A DNA stretch of 64,000 bases from Bartonella sp. HY328 (GCF_025449335.1 NZ_CP104883.1:62001-126000), one strand, 5' to 3'; positions 17,152 to 26,605 are shown, counted from the first letter of the stretch. Numbers and translations: made by a program. Notes: generated from the letters alone by a model not told the origin.

Positions 17152-18273
17152 TTACTCTCGCTTCATTTTTCCAGCAATTGCCGCATTAAGAATGGTAAGT
17201 GCTGCTTTTTGAGTAAAGCGAACAGGACTCATATGGGCAAGAGGGTGATTAACCGCCATTTGCTCTAGCAACAATTTTTCCTTACGCTTTATTTTGGTTG
17301 CACCAACCAAGTTTGTCAGCTTGCTTGGTACACCTGCTATACGACGTAGTTTTAATAAAGCTTTTGCAAATCCGATAGAGCCGCCCTTAATGCCAAGGCG
17401 ATTAGCAAGATCGGTTAATCGCGGATCAAGGGTCTCAAGATTATAGGTCAGGACATGGGGCAGCAAAAGTCCTGCGGCTTTGCCGTAAGCAACACCATAA
17501 ATAAAACTCAAACAACGAGCTAAAGCAGCTGTTGCACCTTGTCTGTTGGTGCCAGCAAGACCCGCCATCACCGCGGCACTTAATAAATGAGCATGGGTTT
17601 CATGATTAGCAGGATTATTGATTAATTGCGGCAATTGCGTAAACATCGTTTTTGTAGCTTCAAAAGACAAATTATCGGCCAAAGGATCATAACCACCAAC
17701 GCACCAAGCTTCTATGGCATGGACAAGAATAGCAAGTGCGGAATCAACTAAAAGAGCCTTATTCTGTTTACCGGCAAGGGCAGTATCAAACAGGACTAGC
17801 TTGGGTAATTCCATCTGATGTAATGTGACAACCGGATATTTTTCCCCCACTCGATAGGAAAAACCGTAAGGTGAAAACTCGGTTGTATTACCGGCGGTCA
17901 AAGTGACAGCAATGACGGGCTTTTTAATTTTACTCGCAGCAAGGCGGGCAAAAGCAATGATGCGGCTCGAGCCAACCGCCACCACACAATCAAATTCACC
18001 TTTGACAATAATTTCATCGGCAAATTCGATGCACTGATCACTAATATAACCTATATCTTCCGAGTAGGTACCAAATGAATAATGTGCGCGGTCAAGCCTA
18101 CGCAAGAGATTCCTCACAATAGCCGAATGAGCTGTTAGCTTATCACAAATAATAATAGGACTTTTGTAGCCATAATAATCAAGTTGCGCCTCAATTTCAC
18201 CAATGCGACTTTCGCCCAACAAAATGCGAGTTGGAATACTCCATTCAACCTTGGTAATACTATTATTCAACAT
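17152..18273 (-). CDS. iron-containing alcohol dehydrogenase family protein with degenerate metal site
   Basis: A 373-residue protein with the fold of iron-dependent alcohol dehydrogenases. The start at 18273 (MLNNSITKVEWSIP) follows AGAG; an upstream ATG at 18318 lacks a ribosome binding site. Retained are the N-terminal FxG-like strand (RILLGESRIGEIEAQL), HAIEAW (His185) and LLLPHVLTYN. Three of the four metal ligands known from FucO are replaced: the Asp four residues before His185 is Ala181, and the two later histidines align to Ala249 and Tyr263. The GGGSxxD nucleotide motif reads AVGSSRIIAFA. It is therefore unlikely to be a normal dehydrogenase. It lies downstream of arginase on the same strand, separated by 331 bases. 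Confidence 0.8.
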   Translation of the reverse strand: MLNNSITKVEWSIPTRILLGESRIGEIEAQLDYYGYKSPIIICDKLTAHSAIVRNLLRRLDRAHYSFGTYSEDIGYISDQCIEFADEIIVKGEFDCVVAVGSSRIIAFARLAASKIKKPVIAVTLTAGNTTEFSPYGFSYRVGEKYPVVTLHQMELPKLVLFDTALAGKQNKALLVDSALAILVHAIEAWCVGGYDPLADNLSFEATKTMFTQLPQLINNPANHETHAHLLSAAVMAGLAGTNRQGATAALARCLSFIYGVAYGKAAGLLLPHVLTYNLETLDPRLTDLANRLGIKGGSIGFAKALLKLRRIAGVPSKLTNLVGATKIKRKEKLLLEQMAVNHPLAHMSPVRFTQKAALTILNAAIAGKMKRE

Positions 18274-18604
18274 AATGAGTAATCTCTTTAAAATGCTTTG
18301 ACGAATAGAAAAAAACATTTAGATTTTAATATTAATATGGGATATAAAAACAAAACTTCTATAAAATAATTGTCGTCAAAAAAATAATAACTCTATATTC
18401 TAAAATTTGCTCTTTTAAATTCCACTCGTAAAAAAACTCCCCTTCTAAAACTCTCCCCAACATTATTTTAGCTTTATAATATATTGAACAAGATATAGAT
18501 TTGATAATTTATGCAAAAAAATACCAAATAAAATATTTAGCATATTTTAAATAGCTTTTTTAGATTTTACAATATTCTTGATTTTATACGCCTAAATCCT
18601 TGCC
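18274..18604. other. AT-rich intergenic region
   Basis: About 330 bases of extreme AT content between arginase and the iron-ADH relative. No gene or hairpin is supported; it probably contains the promoter of the downstream gene. Confidence 0.4.
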
Positions 18605-19531
18605 CTAATTATTATAACTGCGAGTGACGCGGTCAATAACCCGCCTCCCCATTAAACTTGCAGCAAGATCCATCATCAAGGTTGCAGTTTTGCCGCGCTC
18701 ATCTAGAAAAGGGTTAAGTTCGACAAGATCAAGGCTTGAAACCAATTTGCTGTCACTTAAAAGCTCCATAATCAAATGTGCCTCGCGAAAGGTTGCACCA
18801 CCAGGCACGGTCGTACCGACTGCTGGCGCAACCGATGGATCCAAGAAATCCACATCGAGGCTGACATGCAATATGCCTTTGGCTTGCTCAACACGCTCCA
18901 AAAAGCGTCGCAATAAAACGCTTACACCAAACTCATCAATATTGCGCATATCGCAAATGGTAATTGGTGTTTTGTTAAGAGCAATACGTTCATCACTATC
19001 AACGCTACGAATGCCAAAAAGGCAGAAATTTTTAAGAGGAACCGGATGTGCAAGCGCAGGATAATAGCCTTCAAAGCCTTTTTGTCCGCTTAAGTATGCA
19101 ACTGGTGTGCCGTGTAAATTACCACTTTTTGTACTATCAAGCGTATGAAAATCTGTATGAGCATCAAGCCATAAAACAAAAAGTGGTTTACCAATTTCCA
19201 GCGCATAGCGTTGCATACCAACAACACTACCAGCCGATAAAGCGTGGTCTCCCCCCATGAATATTGGAAAGCCCTGCATGCGCTCTTGATAGGCACGCTC
19301 CGCAATCACGTCAATCCAATCATGCACCTGCGGTAAATGATAGATTTCCTTATTGGGATGGTGAAGCTTTGACTGATAAGTTGGCGTTATATTACCAGTG
19401 TCAATAACATTGTGCCCTAAATCTTCCAAAGCCTTAACGATGCCAGCGGCACGATAAGCACTTGGTCCCATCTCGCAGCCCAACCGTCTTGAGCCATCTT
19501 GTATGCCAACTCCAATGAGACGAATATCCAT
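18605..19531 (-). CDS. rocF: arginase
   Basis: A 308-residue manganese enzyme splitting arginine into ornithine and urea. The metal-binding motifs are intact: GGDHALSAGS (His95), WLDAHTDFHT (Asp123, His125, Asp127) and SLDVDFLDPSVAPA. The N-terminus MDIRLIGVGIQDGSRRLGCE and the DLVELNPFLDERGKTA segment near the C-terminus are typical of true arginases rather than agmatinases. No other arginine-catabolic gene (rocD, rocE) is adjacent. It is probably its own transcription unit. Confidence 0.93.
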   Translation of the reverse strand: MDIRLIGVGIQDGSRRLGCEMGPSAYRAAGIVKALEDLGHNVIDTGNITPTYQSKLHHPNKEIYHLPQVHDWIDVIAERAYQERMQGFPIFMGGDHALSAGSVVGMQRYALEIGKPLFVLWLDAHTDFHTLDSTKSGNLHGTPVAYLSGQKGFEGYYPALAHPVPLKNFCLFGIRSVDSDERIALNKTPITICDMRNIDEFGVSVLLRRFLERVEQAKGILHVSLDVDFLDPSVAPAVGTTVPGGATFREAHLIMELLSDSKLVSSLDLVELNPFLDERGKTATLMMDLAASLMGRRVIDRVTRSYNN

Positions 19532-19677
19532 GCCTTATTCCGTTTATGTAATTTTAAAAAGAAACAAACTATCGCTATGTTATGCCGTTTTTATGTGATG
19601 TCATAATGACAAAATATTGAAAGCCCCCCAACTCATTCTAATATAGCATAAACAATAGATAACAAGCGGTCAAAACC

Positions 19678-20745
19678 TTAATTAATAACGGCAAAATATT
19701 CTTGCTCCAATTGCGCGATGAGGTCGGCTGCCGGCATAAAACGCGCCAAAGGCGCGCCACAACCTGCCCAATACCCACCAATATCAAAATTATGCTCTTT
19801 TGCCTTGATTGCCATCACCTGCTTTATCGCATCATAGGCATATGGATAGTCTGCAATAATGCTATTATCAATATTCATACCCCAATGGACAAAATCGCTA
19901 TCAAGTGCACGTGCTGGCCGCCCAGAAATCACCCGGGTCATAGTGGTATTATTAGCTGCATCTGATTTTAACAATTGTCGATAATGATCATTTGCCGCAC
20001 TTTCAGCACAACCAATAAAGGCGGTGCCAAGCTGCACGGCATACGCACCAATTTTTTTCAAAGCAGCAATATCTGCCCCATTCATAATCCCCCCTGCAGC
20101 AATGATAGGAATATTAAATGTGCTAACCAGAATATTAGTTAAAACATGAGTTGAAGATTGTCCGTCAACATCATCAGGATTGAAAATACCGCGATGCCCC
20201 CCAGCTTCATAACCTTGCGCAATGATGCCATCAAAGCCGTTTTTGGCTATAAAATCGGCTTCGGTAAGATTAGTTGCGCTAGCTAATAAAGTAGCGCCTG
20301 TTTTGCGAAAAATGTCAAGAATATTGGGGTTAGGAATACCAAAATGAAAACTGACAATTTTAGGATGCAAATCGCAAATGGCTTCAGCAAAACGCATATC
20401 ATTTTTGATGGAACCATAAACTGCTTCAAGAGGTTTATTGAGTTGGGGATTTCCAGCAAACAATCTATCATTCAACACTTTGCGCCAATGCTGGTCTTTC
20501 TGAGGATCAAGCGTAACTGATGGCTCATGACAAAAAAAGTTTATGTTAAAAGGTGCATCGGTTAAGGCCTTAGTTTCCTCAATCATTGACACTGCATCTT
20601 CTAGCTTTAAATTACCGATACCAAGGGAACCAAGTGCACCAGCATTGCAAACGGCTGCAGCTAATTTTGGGGTGGATACACCAGCCATGGGTGCTTGAAT
20701 AAGGGTAGAACGAAAATCATTGCTATTTATTTGCAGCTTAAACAT
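19678..20745 (-). CDS. nitronate monooxygenase (2-nitropropane dioxygenase family)
   Basis: An FMN-dependent TIM-barrel enzyme of 355 residues. I place the start at 20745 (MFKLQINSNDF, preceded by AAAGG) rather than the upstream ATG at 20820. Visible motifs are the N-terminal LIQAPMAGVSTPKLAAAVC, the glycine-rich GALGSLGIG, the active-site GIIAQGYEAGGHRGIF with its histidine, and the phosphate-binding PIIAAGGIMNG and AVQLGTAFIGC. The family detoxifies alkyl nitronates such as propionate-3-nitronate. A LysR gene lies upstream on the same strand. Confidence 0.9.
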   Translation of the reverse strand: MFKLQINSNDFRSTLIQAPMAGVSTPKLAAAVCNAGALGSLGIGNLKLEDAVSMIEETKALTDAPFNINFFCHEPSVTLDPQKDQHWRKVLNDRLFAGNPQLNKPLEAVYGSIKNDMRFAEAICDLHPKIVSFHFGIPNPNILDIFRKTGATLLASATNLTEADFIAKNGFDGIIAQGYEAGGHRGIFNPDDVDGQSSTHVLTNILVSTFNIPIIAAGGIMNGADIAALKKIGAYAVQLGTAFIGCAESAANDHYRQLLKSDAANNTTMTRVISGRPARALDSDFVHWGMNIDNSIIADYPYAYDAIKQVMAIKAKEHNFDIGGYWAGCGAPLARFMPAADLIAQLEQEYFAVIN

Positions 20746-20932
20746 TATAGTACCTTTTATTCGTCCAATTTTTTTGAACTTATCAGGAAAATCAGTACGC
20801 ATGCAATTTTTATCTGGCATGAGTATTTTCCGCTACAAACTGTCTTGTTAACACCACAAAATATACAAAATAGTTTTTTGCATGACAGAATAAGCGCTTG
20901 CCCGATAAAGAAGCGAATAATTTGGTACTCGG

Positions 20933-21862
20933 TTAGACGGATTGGGACACCATACCCGGAATATGATTACTGCTTATTTGCGCCTGACAAAACTCATAAA
21001 ATGCTTTAATTGCCTTCGTATGCTGGGCACTTTTAAGACTAAAAAGGCCAATTTTCATAACTGGCACTTCATCAGCGATAGGAATATATTGGATGGCTTT
21101 GCCATCAAGTGCTATTTGCGAGCGCGGAGCAACATTGGCAATTGAATAACCATAATCATTAGCGACCATGGTACGGATCACATCTTGATGAGGCGAACGA
21201 ATAGCAATATTTGGGCTAAGGCCCTGTTGTTGAAAGAGACTAAAAAAATATTCACGACTATGGGGCAAATCCAAAAGCAATAAAGGCTCATCCGCAATTT
21301 CTTTGAGCGATACCGCACTACGATCTGCAAAATTATGTCCCTCGGCAATGATAAGATGAGGTGGTAAATCAGCTAGCGGTGTAAACTCAAAAAAATCTGG
21401 CACAAAACTATCATAACTCAGTCCAACATCAATAGCGCCGTCTTGAATGCCTTTCAATAAAACATCATGATTGGCAACACTTTGATTAAGCGTTATCGCT
21501 TTATACTCTTCCGTAAAAGCCTTTGATAATGCGGGCATGATCATCGGCGCAAGAGTCACCATGCAACCAACGGCAATTTGGCCGCGCAATTGACTCGTGA
21601 CATCTTCAGTCACATTATATAGCTTTTCGGTTTCATCAATGATTTTCTTGGCTTGTATAAGTGCTTTTTTTCCCGCTGAAGTAAGTGCTAATCCCTGCGC
21701 ATGGCGGCGGATAAACAATTTGGCTTGCAGCTCTTCTTCAAGATTGGCAATCGCTGTCGATATTGATGGTGATGAGACTTTAACGCGTTCGGAGGCAAGG
21801 CTGATGCTACCTGTTTCTGCAGTCGCTATAAAATATTCAATTTGCCTTAAAGTAATCCGCAT
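20933..21862 (-). CDS. LysR-type transcriptional regulator
   Basis: A 309-residue LysR protein. The N-terminal helix-turn-helix is RQIEYFIATAETGSISLASE to about residue 60 (SPSISTAIANLEEELQAKLF), followed by an effector-binding domain (IAVGCMVTLAPMIMPALS onwards). It lies 188 bases upstream of the nitronate monooxygenase on the same strand and is divergent from D-serine ammonia-lyase across a 1-kb gap. In E. coli the LysR protein DsdC is divergent from dsdXA, so regulation of dsdA is a reasonable inference; the monooxygenase is the other candidate target. Confidence 0.88.
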   Translation of the reverse strand: MRITLRQIEYFIATAETGSISLASERVKVSSPSISTAIANLEEELQAKLFIRRHAQGLALTSAGKKALIQAKKIIDETEKLYNVTEDVTSQLRGQIAVGCMVTLAPMIMPALSKAFTEEYKAITLNQSVANHDVLLKGIQDGAIDVGLSYDSFVPDFFEFTPLADLPPHLIIAEGHNFADRSAVSLKEIADEPLLLLDLPHSREYFFSLFQQQGLSPNIAIRSPHQDVIRTMVANDYGYSIANVAPRSQIALDGKAIQYIPIADEVPVMKIGLFSLKSAQHTKAIKAFYEFCQAQISSNHIPGMVSQSV

Positions 21863-22116
21863 CCTAACCCGTTCCGTTAATAAATTGATTGCTAATTAAT
21901 TTTAATAATATCAAAGTCAAAATAACGTATATAAGATTTAAAAACTTAATATAAAATTTTCACTGCTATCCAACAATTAAAATCAATATTTAATTTAAAT
22001 ATTTCTATTTTATATCATTAAAATACTTGAATAAACCAAATAAAAATAAACTGAATACAAAACCACTTAAAAATATTATATAAAAATAATATAACACTGC
22101 TATGACAATGAAAGTT

Positions 22117-22140
22117 TAGGGTCTAGACTCATTAATTTTA
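22117..22140. repeat. possible solo terminal inverted repeat of the MITE family
   Basis: TAGGGTC followed by eight divergent bases and TTAATTTTA, matching the outer and inner parts of the terminal repeat of the element at 51947-52215. The middle does not match, so the relationship is tentative. Confidence 0.3.
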
Positions 22141-22240
22141 ATAATAATGAATTTTACAAAAATAAAGCAATTACTCAAGAAAATAAGATAACAAATTGTG
22201 TCATACAGTCGCAATAAGAGTAGATTCAAAACGCCTCAAG

Positions 22241-22380
22241 AATACAGCAGAGCATGGCGGGGGTAGCATAACTCTGCTGCATCTTGTTACCTCAACAAAT
22301 GAAGTCTAAGCTTCATGAGGGGCATGTAAGATCAATCAGAAGACCTGCGGGGGGGGGAATGGTCAAAGGCTGATTGATCT
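22241..22380. ncRNA. candidate structured RNA: three nested hairpins upstream of dsdA
   Basis: Hairpin 1 pairs CAGCAGAG (22245-22252) with CTCTGCTG (22272-22279), with an inner ATG/CAT pair and a G-rich loop. Hairpin 2 pairs ATGAAG (22299-22304) with CTTCAT (22311-22316), extended by CCTC/GAGG across a bulge. Hairpin 3 pairs AGATCAATCAG (22329-22339) with CTGATTGATCT (22370-22380), with an inner GACC/GGTC and a loop holding nine consecutive G. The surroundings are about 80% AT. The strand is undecided: read on the minus strand, the hairpin loops become C-rich and could pair with Shine-Dalgarno sequences, as in several alphaproteobacterial small RNAs. No T-run terminator follows on either strand. 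Confidence 0.5.
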
Positions 22381-22903
22381 GCTGCTAACACTATTGATAA
22401 TATTTATATTCGTCAATAATTAAAAACTAAATTAGTATTTTTTTTGATTAGCTTATGAAAAAAAATTTTGTTTTCCTAATTTTTCGCCATAAACTGTTTC
22501 GAAATGGAACATTTAGAGTTTAATTACAAAAAATACCTAACTAGTTAAATATAAATTTAAAATTAATATTATTTTGCGTATAAATTACTAAAAAACTAAA
22601 TAGTTATTATTAATTTATATTAACTTTTGATTATATCTATATAATTTTAGTATAAAAAAATTTAAAATAATTGTTTTATAATTCTTTATTCGATATAATT
22701 TAATTTCTGTCAATCATTTTAGTTTTTTTTTATAATAAATGTAAGGTTGCCTTATTTTTTTCATAAACAACGTTATAATACTTGCAGCTTTTAGCTTTTG
22801 ATTATTAAGTCGGCCTTTAATTCCACGTTGAATAATTTGACTATCTCTTTTCGTGAATCACCCATAATATCAACGATTTTTCAAATATCTAAAAGGGTCA
22901 AAG

Positions 22904-24250
22904 ATGGTGGTTTTAGAAAAAAACCTTGAACAATGGTTTAAACAATATCCTTTATTGAAAGATATGGTGGATCTACACCCGACCAGTTGGTTTAATTCAG
23001 CCTGTGCGCCTGTTAGCGAGGCGCTTGATGATGTTGGGTTGGTAAGAAGTGATATTGATGAAGCAGCCGCGCGATTACAACGCTTTTCCCCTTTTATCGC
23101 CCAAGCATTTCCCGAAACAACCGCAACAAATGGTATTATCGAATCACCGCTTTTACGCCTTACAAAAATACGAGAGATTTTTAATTTAAAAAGCGATACT
23201 CCAATCATTCGAAATTTATGGCTTAAAGCTGATAATGCCTTGCCTATATCAGGGTCAGTCAAGGCGCGTGGCGGCATTTATGAGGTTTTAAAACATGCTG
23301 AAGATATTGCTCTTGCAGCGGGGCTTTTGGCCCTTAATGATGACTATCGTCTTTTCGGTAGCCCCCAAATCAAGGAGTTGTTAAAAAATCGCAAGATTAC
23401 CGTTGGCTCCACGGGCAATCTTGGGCTATCTATTGGTATCATCAGTGCAAAACTTGGTTTTCAAACTTACGTCCACATGTCCGCTGATGCGAAGCAATGG
23501 AAAAAGGATAAATTACGCGCTAATGGTGTGCAGGTTATAGAATATCAAACCGATTATGGCAAAGCGGTGGAAGAAGGGCGTCGGCAGGCTAATGGCGACC
23601 CCAACTGTTATTTTATTGATGATGAAAATTCACGCAATTTATTTTTAGGCTATAGTGTGGCAGCACAACGTCTCGCCAAGCAATTTGAAGATGCCGATAT
23701 TAGAGTAGATGCCGAGCACCCACTTTTTGTTTATTTACCCTGCGGTGTCGGTGGTGGCCCTGGTGGCATAAGCTTCGGCTTAAAATGCGTTTTTGGTGAC
23801 AATGTTCATTGTATTTTTGCAGAGCCCACCCATTCTCCAGCCATGTTCCTTGGGGTTTATACCGGCCTTCATGACAAAGTTAGCGTTCAAGATTTCGGCA
23901 TTGATAACAAAACTGCCGCAGATGGGCTTGCAGTTGGCAGGCCATCTGGCTTTGTCGGCAAAGCAATGCAAAGATTGATTGATGGTTATTATACGGTAGA
24001 GGACAAAACCCTCTTTAGCTATTTAGCTCAACTCTATAATAGTGAAAACATTAAGTTAGAACCATCGGCAGCGGCTGGCTTTGCCGGCATTCCATTTGTT
24101 TTGCAAAATAAGGAATATTTAGAGCGCCAAAAAATCTCACAGCAAGATTTGCAAAATGCTACTCACCTTGTTTGGGCAACAGGCGGCGCAATGGTCCCTG
24201 ATGATGAATTCCAACGCTATTTGGCACATGCCAATAAAAATATTTTATGA
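22904..24250 (+). CDS. dsdA: D-serine ammonia-lyase
   Basis: A 448-residue PLP enzyme converting D-serine to pyruvate and ammonia, protecting the cell from D-serine. The PLP lysine is Lys120 in SGSVKARGG. The phosphate-binding glycine loop is VGSTGNLGLSIG, and the C-terminal half has LPCGVGGGPGGISFGLK and AADGLAVGRPSGFVG. Length and motifs match DsdA rather than L-threonine dehydratases. The ribosome binding site is weak (AAAGGGTC further upstream). No dsdX permease gene is adjacent; the LysR gene on the opposite strand may be the DsdC counterpart. Confidence 0.95.
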   Translation: MVVLEKNLEQWFKQYPLLKDMVDLHPTSWFNSACAPVSEALDDVGLVRSDIDEAAARLQRFSPFIAQAFPETTATNGIIESPLLRLTKIREIFNLKSDTPIIRNLWLKADNALPISGSVKARGGIYEVLKHAEDIALAAGLLALNDDYRLFGSPQIKELLKNRKITVGSTGNLGLSIGIISAKLGFQTYVHMSADAKQWKKDKLRANGVQVIEYQTDYGKAVEEGRRQANGDPNCYFIDDENSRNLFLGYSVAAQRLAKQFEDADIRVDAEHPLFVYLPCGVGGGPGGISFGLKCVFGDNVHCIFAEPTHSPAMFLGVYTGLHDKVSVQDFGIDNKTAADGLAVGRPSGFVGKAMQRLIDGYYTVEDKTLFSYLAQLYNSENIKLEPSAAAGFAGIPFVLQNKEYLERQKISQQDLQNATHLVWATGGAMVPDDEFQRYLAHANKNIL

Positions 24251-24301
24251 TACCCCATATAAGCAAAAATATCGCAAATATTGGGATTAGATTTCAGATA
24301 T

Positions 24302-24340
24302 AAAAATTAAAAAACTTTGCTGTAAAAAACTTACAGCAAA
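24302..24340 (-). terminator. rho-independent terminator for the 24368-24919 gene
   Basis: On the minus strand TTTGCTGTAA pairs with TTACAGCAAA around a five-base loop and is followed by GTTTTTTAATTTTT. It lies 28 bases past the stop codon of the minus-strand gene and may also block read-through from dsdA. Confidence 0.8.
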
Positions 24341-24367
24341 GCCTTATCATAAAATCAAAAAACTAAT

Positions 24368-24919
24368 TTAATTGGCATTATTCAAATCAGGTGACGGCAT
24401 ATCATTTGCTGGTATTGGCAGGCGCGCCACCACATGACCTTGTTTATAATTATAAATAACCAATTCAGTACCACCGGATGGTGCTAAAGTTTCAAGTGAG
24501 ATAAGATCACCCGAAAGGCTATGGGATAGAATACGCGTACCAATGGGTAAATCAATCTCGCGATTAATGGTAGCGGGCGGCGTAGTGGGCAAATTATTAT
24601 TAGCGTTTTGGCCATTTCCAGCTGTTTCGGCAGCGCTGTTTATTGACTTAACCGCTAAATCATTGGGCACTGACGATTGGGTTATTTCTGCCGTTGCTGG
24701 CGTATCAGGTGTACGCGTTGCCTTATAAATAACCGCAACAAAGACCGCAATCACCAATAAAAGGGTAATAGAAACCGAAACAATCATCAAGCGCATTAAT
24801 TTACGCCTTACACGTTCTACAGCTGGATCAAGAGTGTTTTGATTTGGAGCTTCCTGATAATGGTCTTGTTGATAAGTGTAATCACCGTCGTCATAACCAT
24901 GATTGTGATTATTTTGCAT
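24368..24919 (-). CDS. conserved hypothetical single-pass membrane protein
   Basis: A 183-residue protein with a hydrophilic His/Asp/Gln-rich N-terminus, a basic patch (RVRRKLMRLM), one membrane helix at about 43-66 (IVSVSITLLLVIAVFVAVIY), a Pro/Thr/Asn-rich linker and a small C-terminal domain (GTRILSHSLSGDLISLETL to LVIYNYKQGHVVARLPI). In related bacteria a protein of this layout (I believe annotated DUF6476) sits divergent from the rluD-like gene, as here. Topology suggests a periplasmic C-terminal domain. Function unknown. Confidence 0.7.
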   Translation of the reverse strand: MQNNHNHGYDDGDYTYQQDHYQEAPNQNTLDPAVERVRRKLMRLMIVSVSITLLLVIAVFVAVIYKATRTPDTPATAEITQSSVPNDLAVKSINSAAETAGNGQNANNNLPTTPPATINREIDLPIGTRILSHSLSGDLISLETLAPSGGTELVIYNYKQGHVVARLPIPANDMPSPDLNNAN

Positions 24920-25461
24920 TTCGGATTTTCTCCATTCAGCCTAATATTATAGCCGGTGTTCCGGAATTTAATTTTGTGAGCCATTTACTAATATTAAAAC
25001 AAAGTCAATAGGTTGTAATTGTAGATAATGGCATTTTTAAATTTTTCTAGCCTCTACACTACCTAAATTCTTTAAAGGCTTTATTAATAAAATTGATTTG
25101 GCGCGTTTTACAGCAAAATCAAGTGAAGTCTTTTTTGCTAAAAGCCACCCCTCCCCATTTCATCAATGGCTTTTTTAAAATGATTTTATCAGGAAAAAAT
25201 TATGAAACGCAGTTTGGGTTTGAACCATCCGCCACAATGCTATAAATAAACATCTAAGCGAAGCAATTGGTAGCAATTTCAAAGGCAAAGATTGGCAATT
25301 TGAAGGATCTTTTTGGATAATTAAAGCAATAGGCCTAAAAATATCGTTTAATTTGATATCGATTATACAAACACCAATAGCTTTCACATTTAAAAAATGC
25401 GGTAATTTAAGTAAAATATCGCGACTTATCGCGCCAAGAGAACATATTATATAGGATTATA
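24920..25461. other. intergenic, no gene firmly supported
   Basis: About 540 bases between divergent genes. A 15-codon frame at 25202-25249 (MKRSLGLNHPPQCYK) follows an AGGA ribosome binding site, but nothing else supports it. No riboswitch-like structure was recognised. Confidence 0.4.
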
Positions 25462-26466
25462 ATGCAAAAACTTATAACAGAAGCGGAAACCAAGAGCAAA
25501 AGGCTTGACCAGTGGCTCGCAACCGCATTAGCGGCAGATTTTTCTAGAAGCCGTCTCCAAAGCCTCATCCAAGAAGGTGCTGTTTCTGTTGATGGCAAGG
25601 TTATTTTAGAACCCAAATTCAAATTAAATGGCGAACAAACAATTACGCTCATTTTGCCAGAACCAGTTGATCCAGAACCACAAGGCGAGGATATCCCTCT
25701 TGATATCCTTTATGAGGATGAAGATCTTATTGTACTTAATAAGCCACAAGGTCTTGTTGTCCATCCAGGTAACGGTAATTGGCAAGGCACCATGGTCAAT
25801 GCCCTTGTCTATCACTGCGGCGATAGCCTATCAGGCATTGGCGGCGTTAAACGTCCAGGCATAGTGCATCGTCTTGATAAAGATACCAGCGGCGTGATGG
25901 TCGTTGCCAAGAATGATTTTGCCCATAAGCATTTAAGCGCACAATTTGCCGATCATGGTCGCACTGGCGCATTGGAGCGCGTTTATAGTGCTGTCGTATG
26001 GGATGTACCTGCGCGTAACAATGGCACAATAGAAACCTTTCTTGGGCGATCAACCCGTGACAGAACGCGCCAAGCCGTCGTTGGTGAAAGCCGCAGCGAT
26101 GCCCGCCATGCTGTAACCCATTATAGCGTTATTGAAAAATTTGGGGCAAGAGAAGATGCAGGGGCCTCAGCAAGCCTTATTGAATGCCGGTTGGAAACGG
26201 GTAGAACGCACCAAATTCGCGTCCACATGGCGCATCTTGGTCATTCATTGCTTGGAGACAATGAATATGGCGCATCTTTTAAAACAAAAGCAAACCGCTT
26301 ACCAGACGAGGTAAGAGCGGTTGTTCAAGCCTTCCCACGGCAAGCACTTCATGCTGGCCAATTGGCATTTGAACACCCCAAAAGTGGTGAAGTAATGCAT
26401 TTTGAAGCACCCATGCCGCAAGATATGGCAGAATTAGTAGCAGCGTTACGCACGATCAAGGTATAA
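25462..26466 (+). CDS. RluD-like 23S rRNA pseudouridine synthase
   Basis: A 334-residue RluA/RluD-family enzyme that isomerises uridines in 23S rRNA. An S4 RNA-binding domain occupies about 13-75 (RLDQWLATALAADFSRSRLQ). The catalytic aspartate is in the signature GIVHRLDKDTSGVMVVAKN. ETGRTHQIRVHMAHLGHSLL and the C-terminal RQALHAGQLAFEHP are typical. The start follows AGGA. In many Rhizobiales rpoH follows this gene; here a pduO-type gene follows on the other strand. Confidence 0.92.
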   Translation: MQKLITEAETKSKRLDQWLATALAADFSRSRLQSLIQEGAVSVDGKVILEPKFKLNGEQTITLILPEPVDPEPQGEDIPLDILYEDEDLIVLNKPQGLVVHPGNGNWQGTMVNALVYHCGDSLSGIGGVKRPGIVHRLDKDTSGVMVVAKNDFAHKHLSAQFADHGRTGALERVYSAVVWDVPARNNGTIETFLGRSTRDRTRQAVVGESRSDARHAVTHYSVIEKFGAREDAGASASLIECRLETGRTHQIRVHMAHLGHSLLGDNEYGASFKTKANRLPDEVRAVVQAFPRQALHAGQLAFEHPKSGEVMHFEAPMPQDMAELVAALRTIKV

Positions 26467-26529
26467 ATTTACAGTCAAGGTTTAAATTCAGAATTAAGAT
26501 TTAAGTTCATTGAACGAATTGAAACTATT

Positions 26530-26577
26530 AAGCCCATCAGAACCATTCATGCAATGATTGGTTCTGATGGGCTTTTT
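26530..26577. terminator. bidirectional terminator between the rluD-like and pduO-type genes
   Basis: A 15-bp perfect stem (AGCCCATCAGAACCA with TGGTTCTGATGGGCT) topped by a smaller TCAT/ATGA stem and a GCA loop, followed by TTTTT on the plus strand. It separates convergent genes. Confidence 0.85.
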
Positions 26578-26605
26578 GCAAAACATCTAAGTGATTTGTG
26601 TAAAA

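Larger units (their letters stand above)
21863..22903. other. 1-kb AT-rich divergent intergenic region
   Basis: A long non-coding gap between the LysR gene and dsdA. Most of it is extremely AT-rich with no open frame. A TIR-like sequence lies at 22117-22140, and a markedly GC-richer, structured island at about 22241-22380 (listed separately). The stretch from 22430 to 22790 is almost pure A/T and may be a curved promoter region. Confidence 0.6.
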
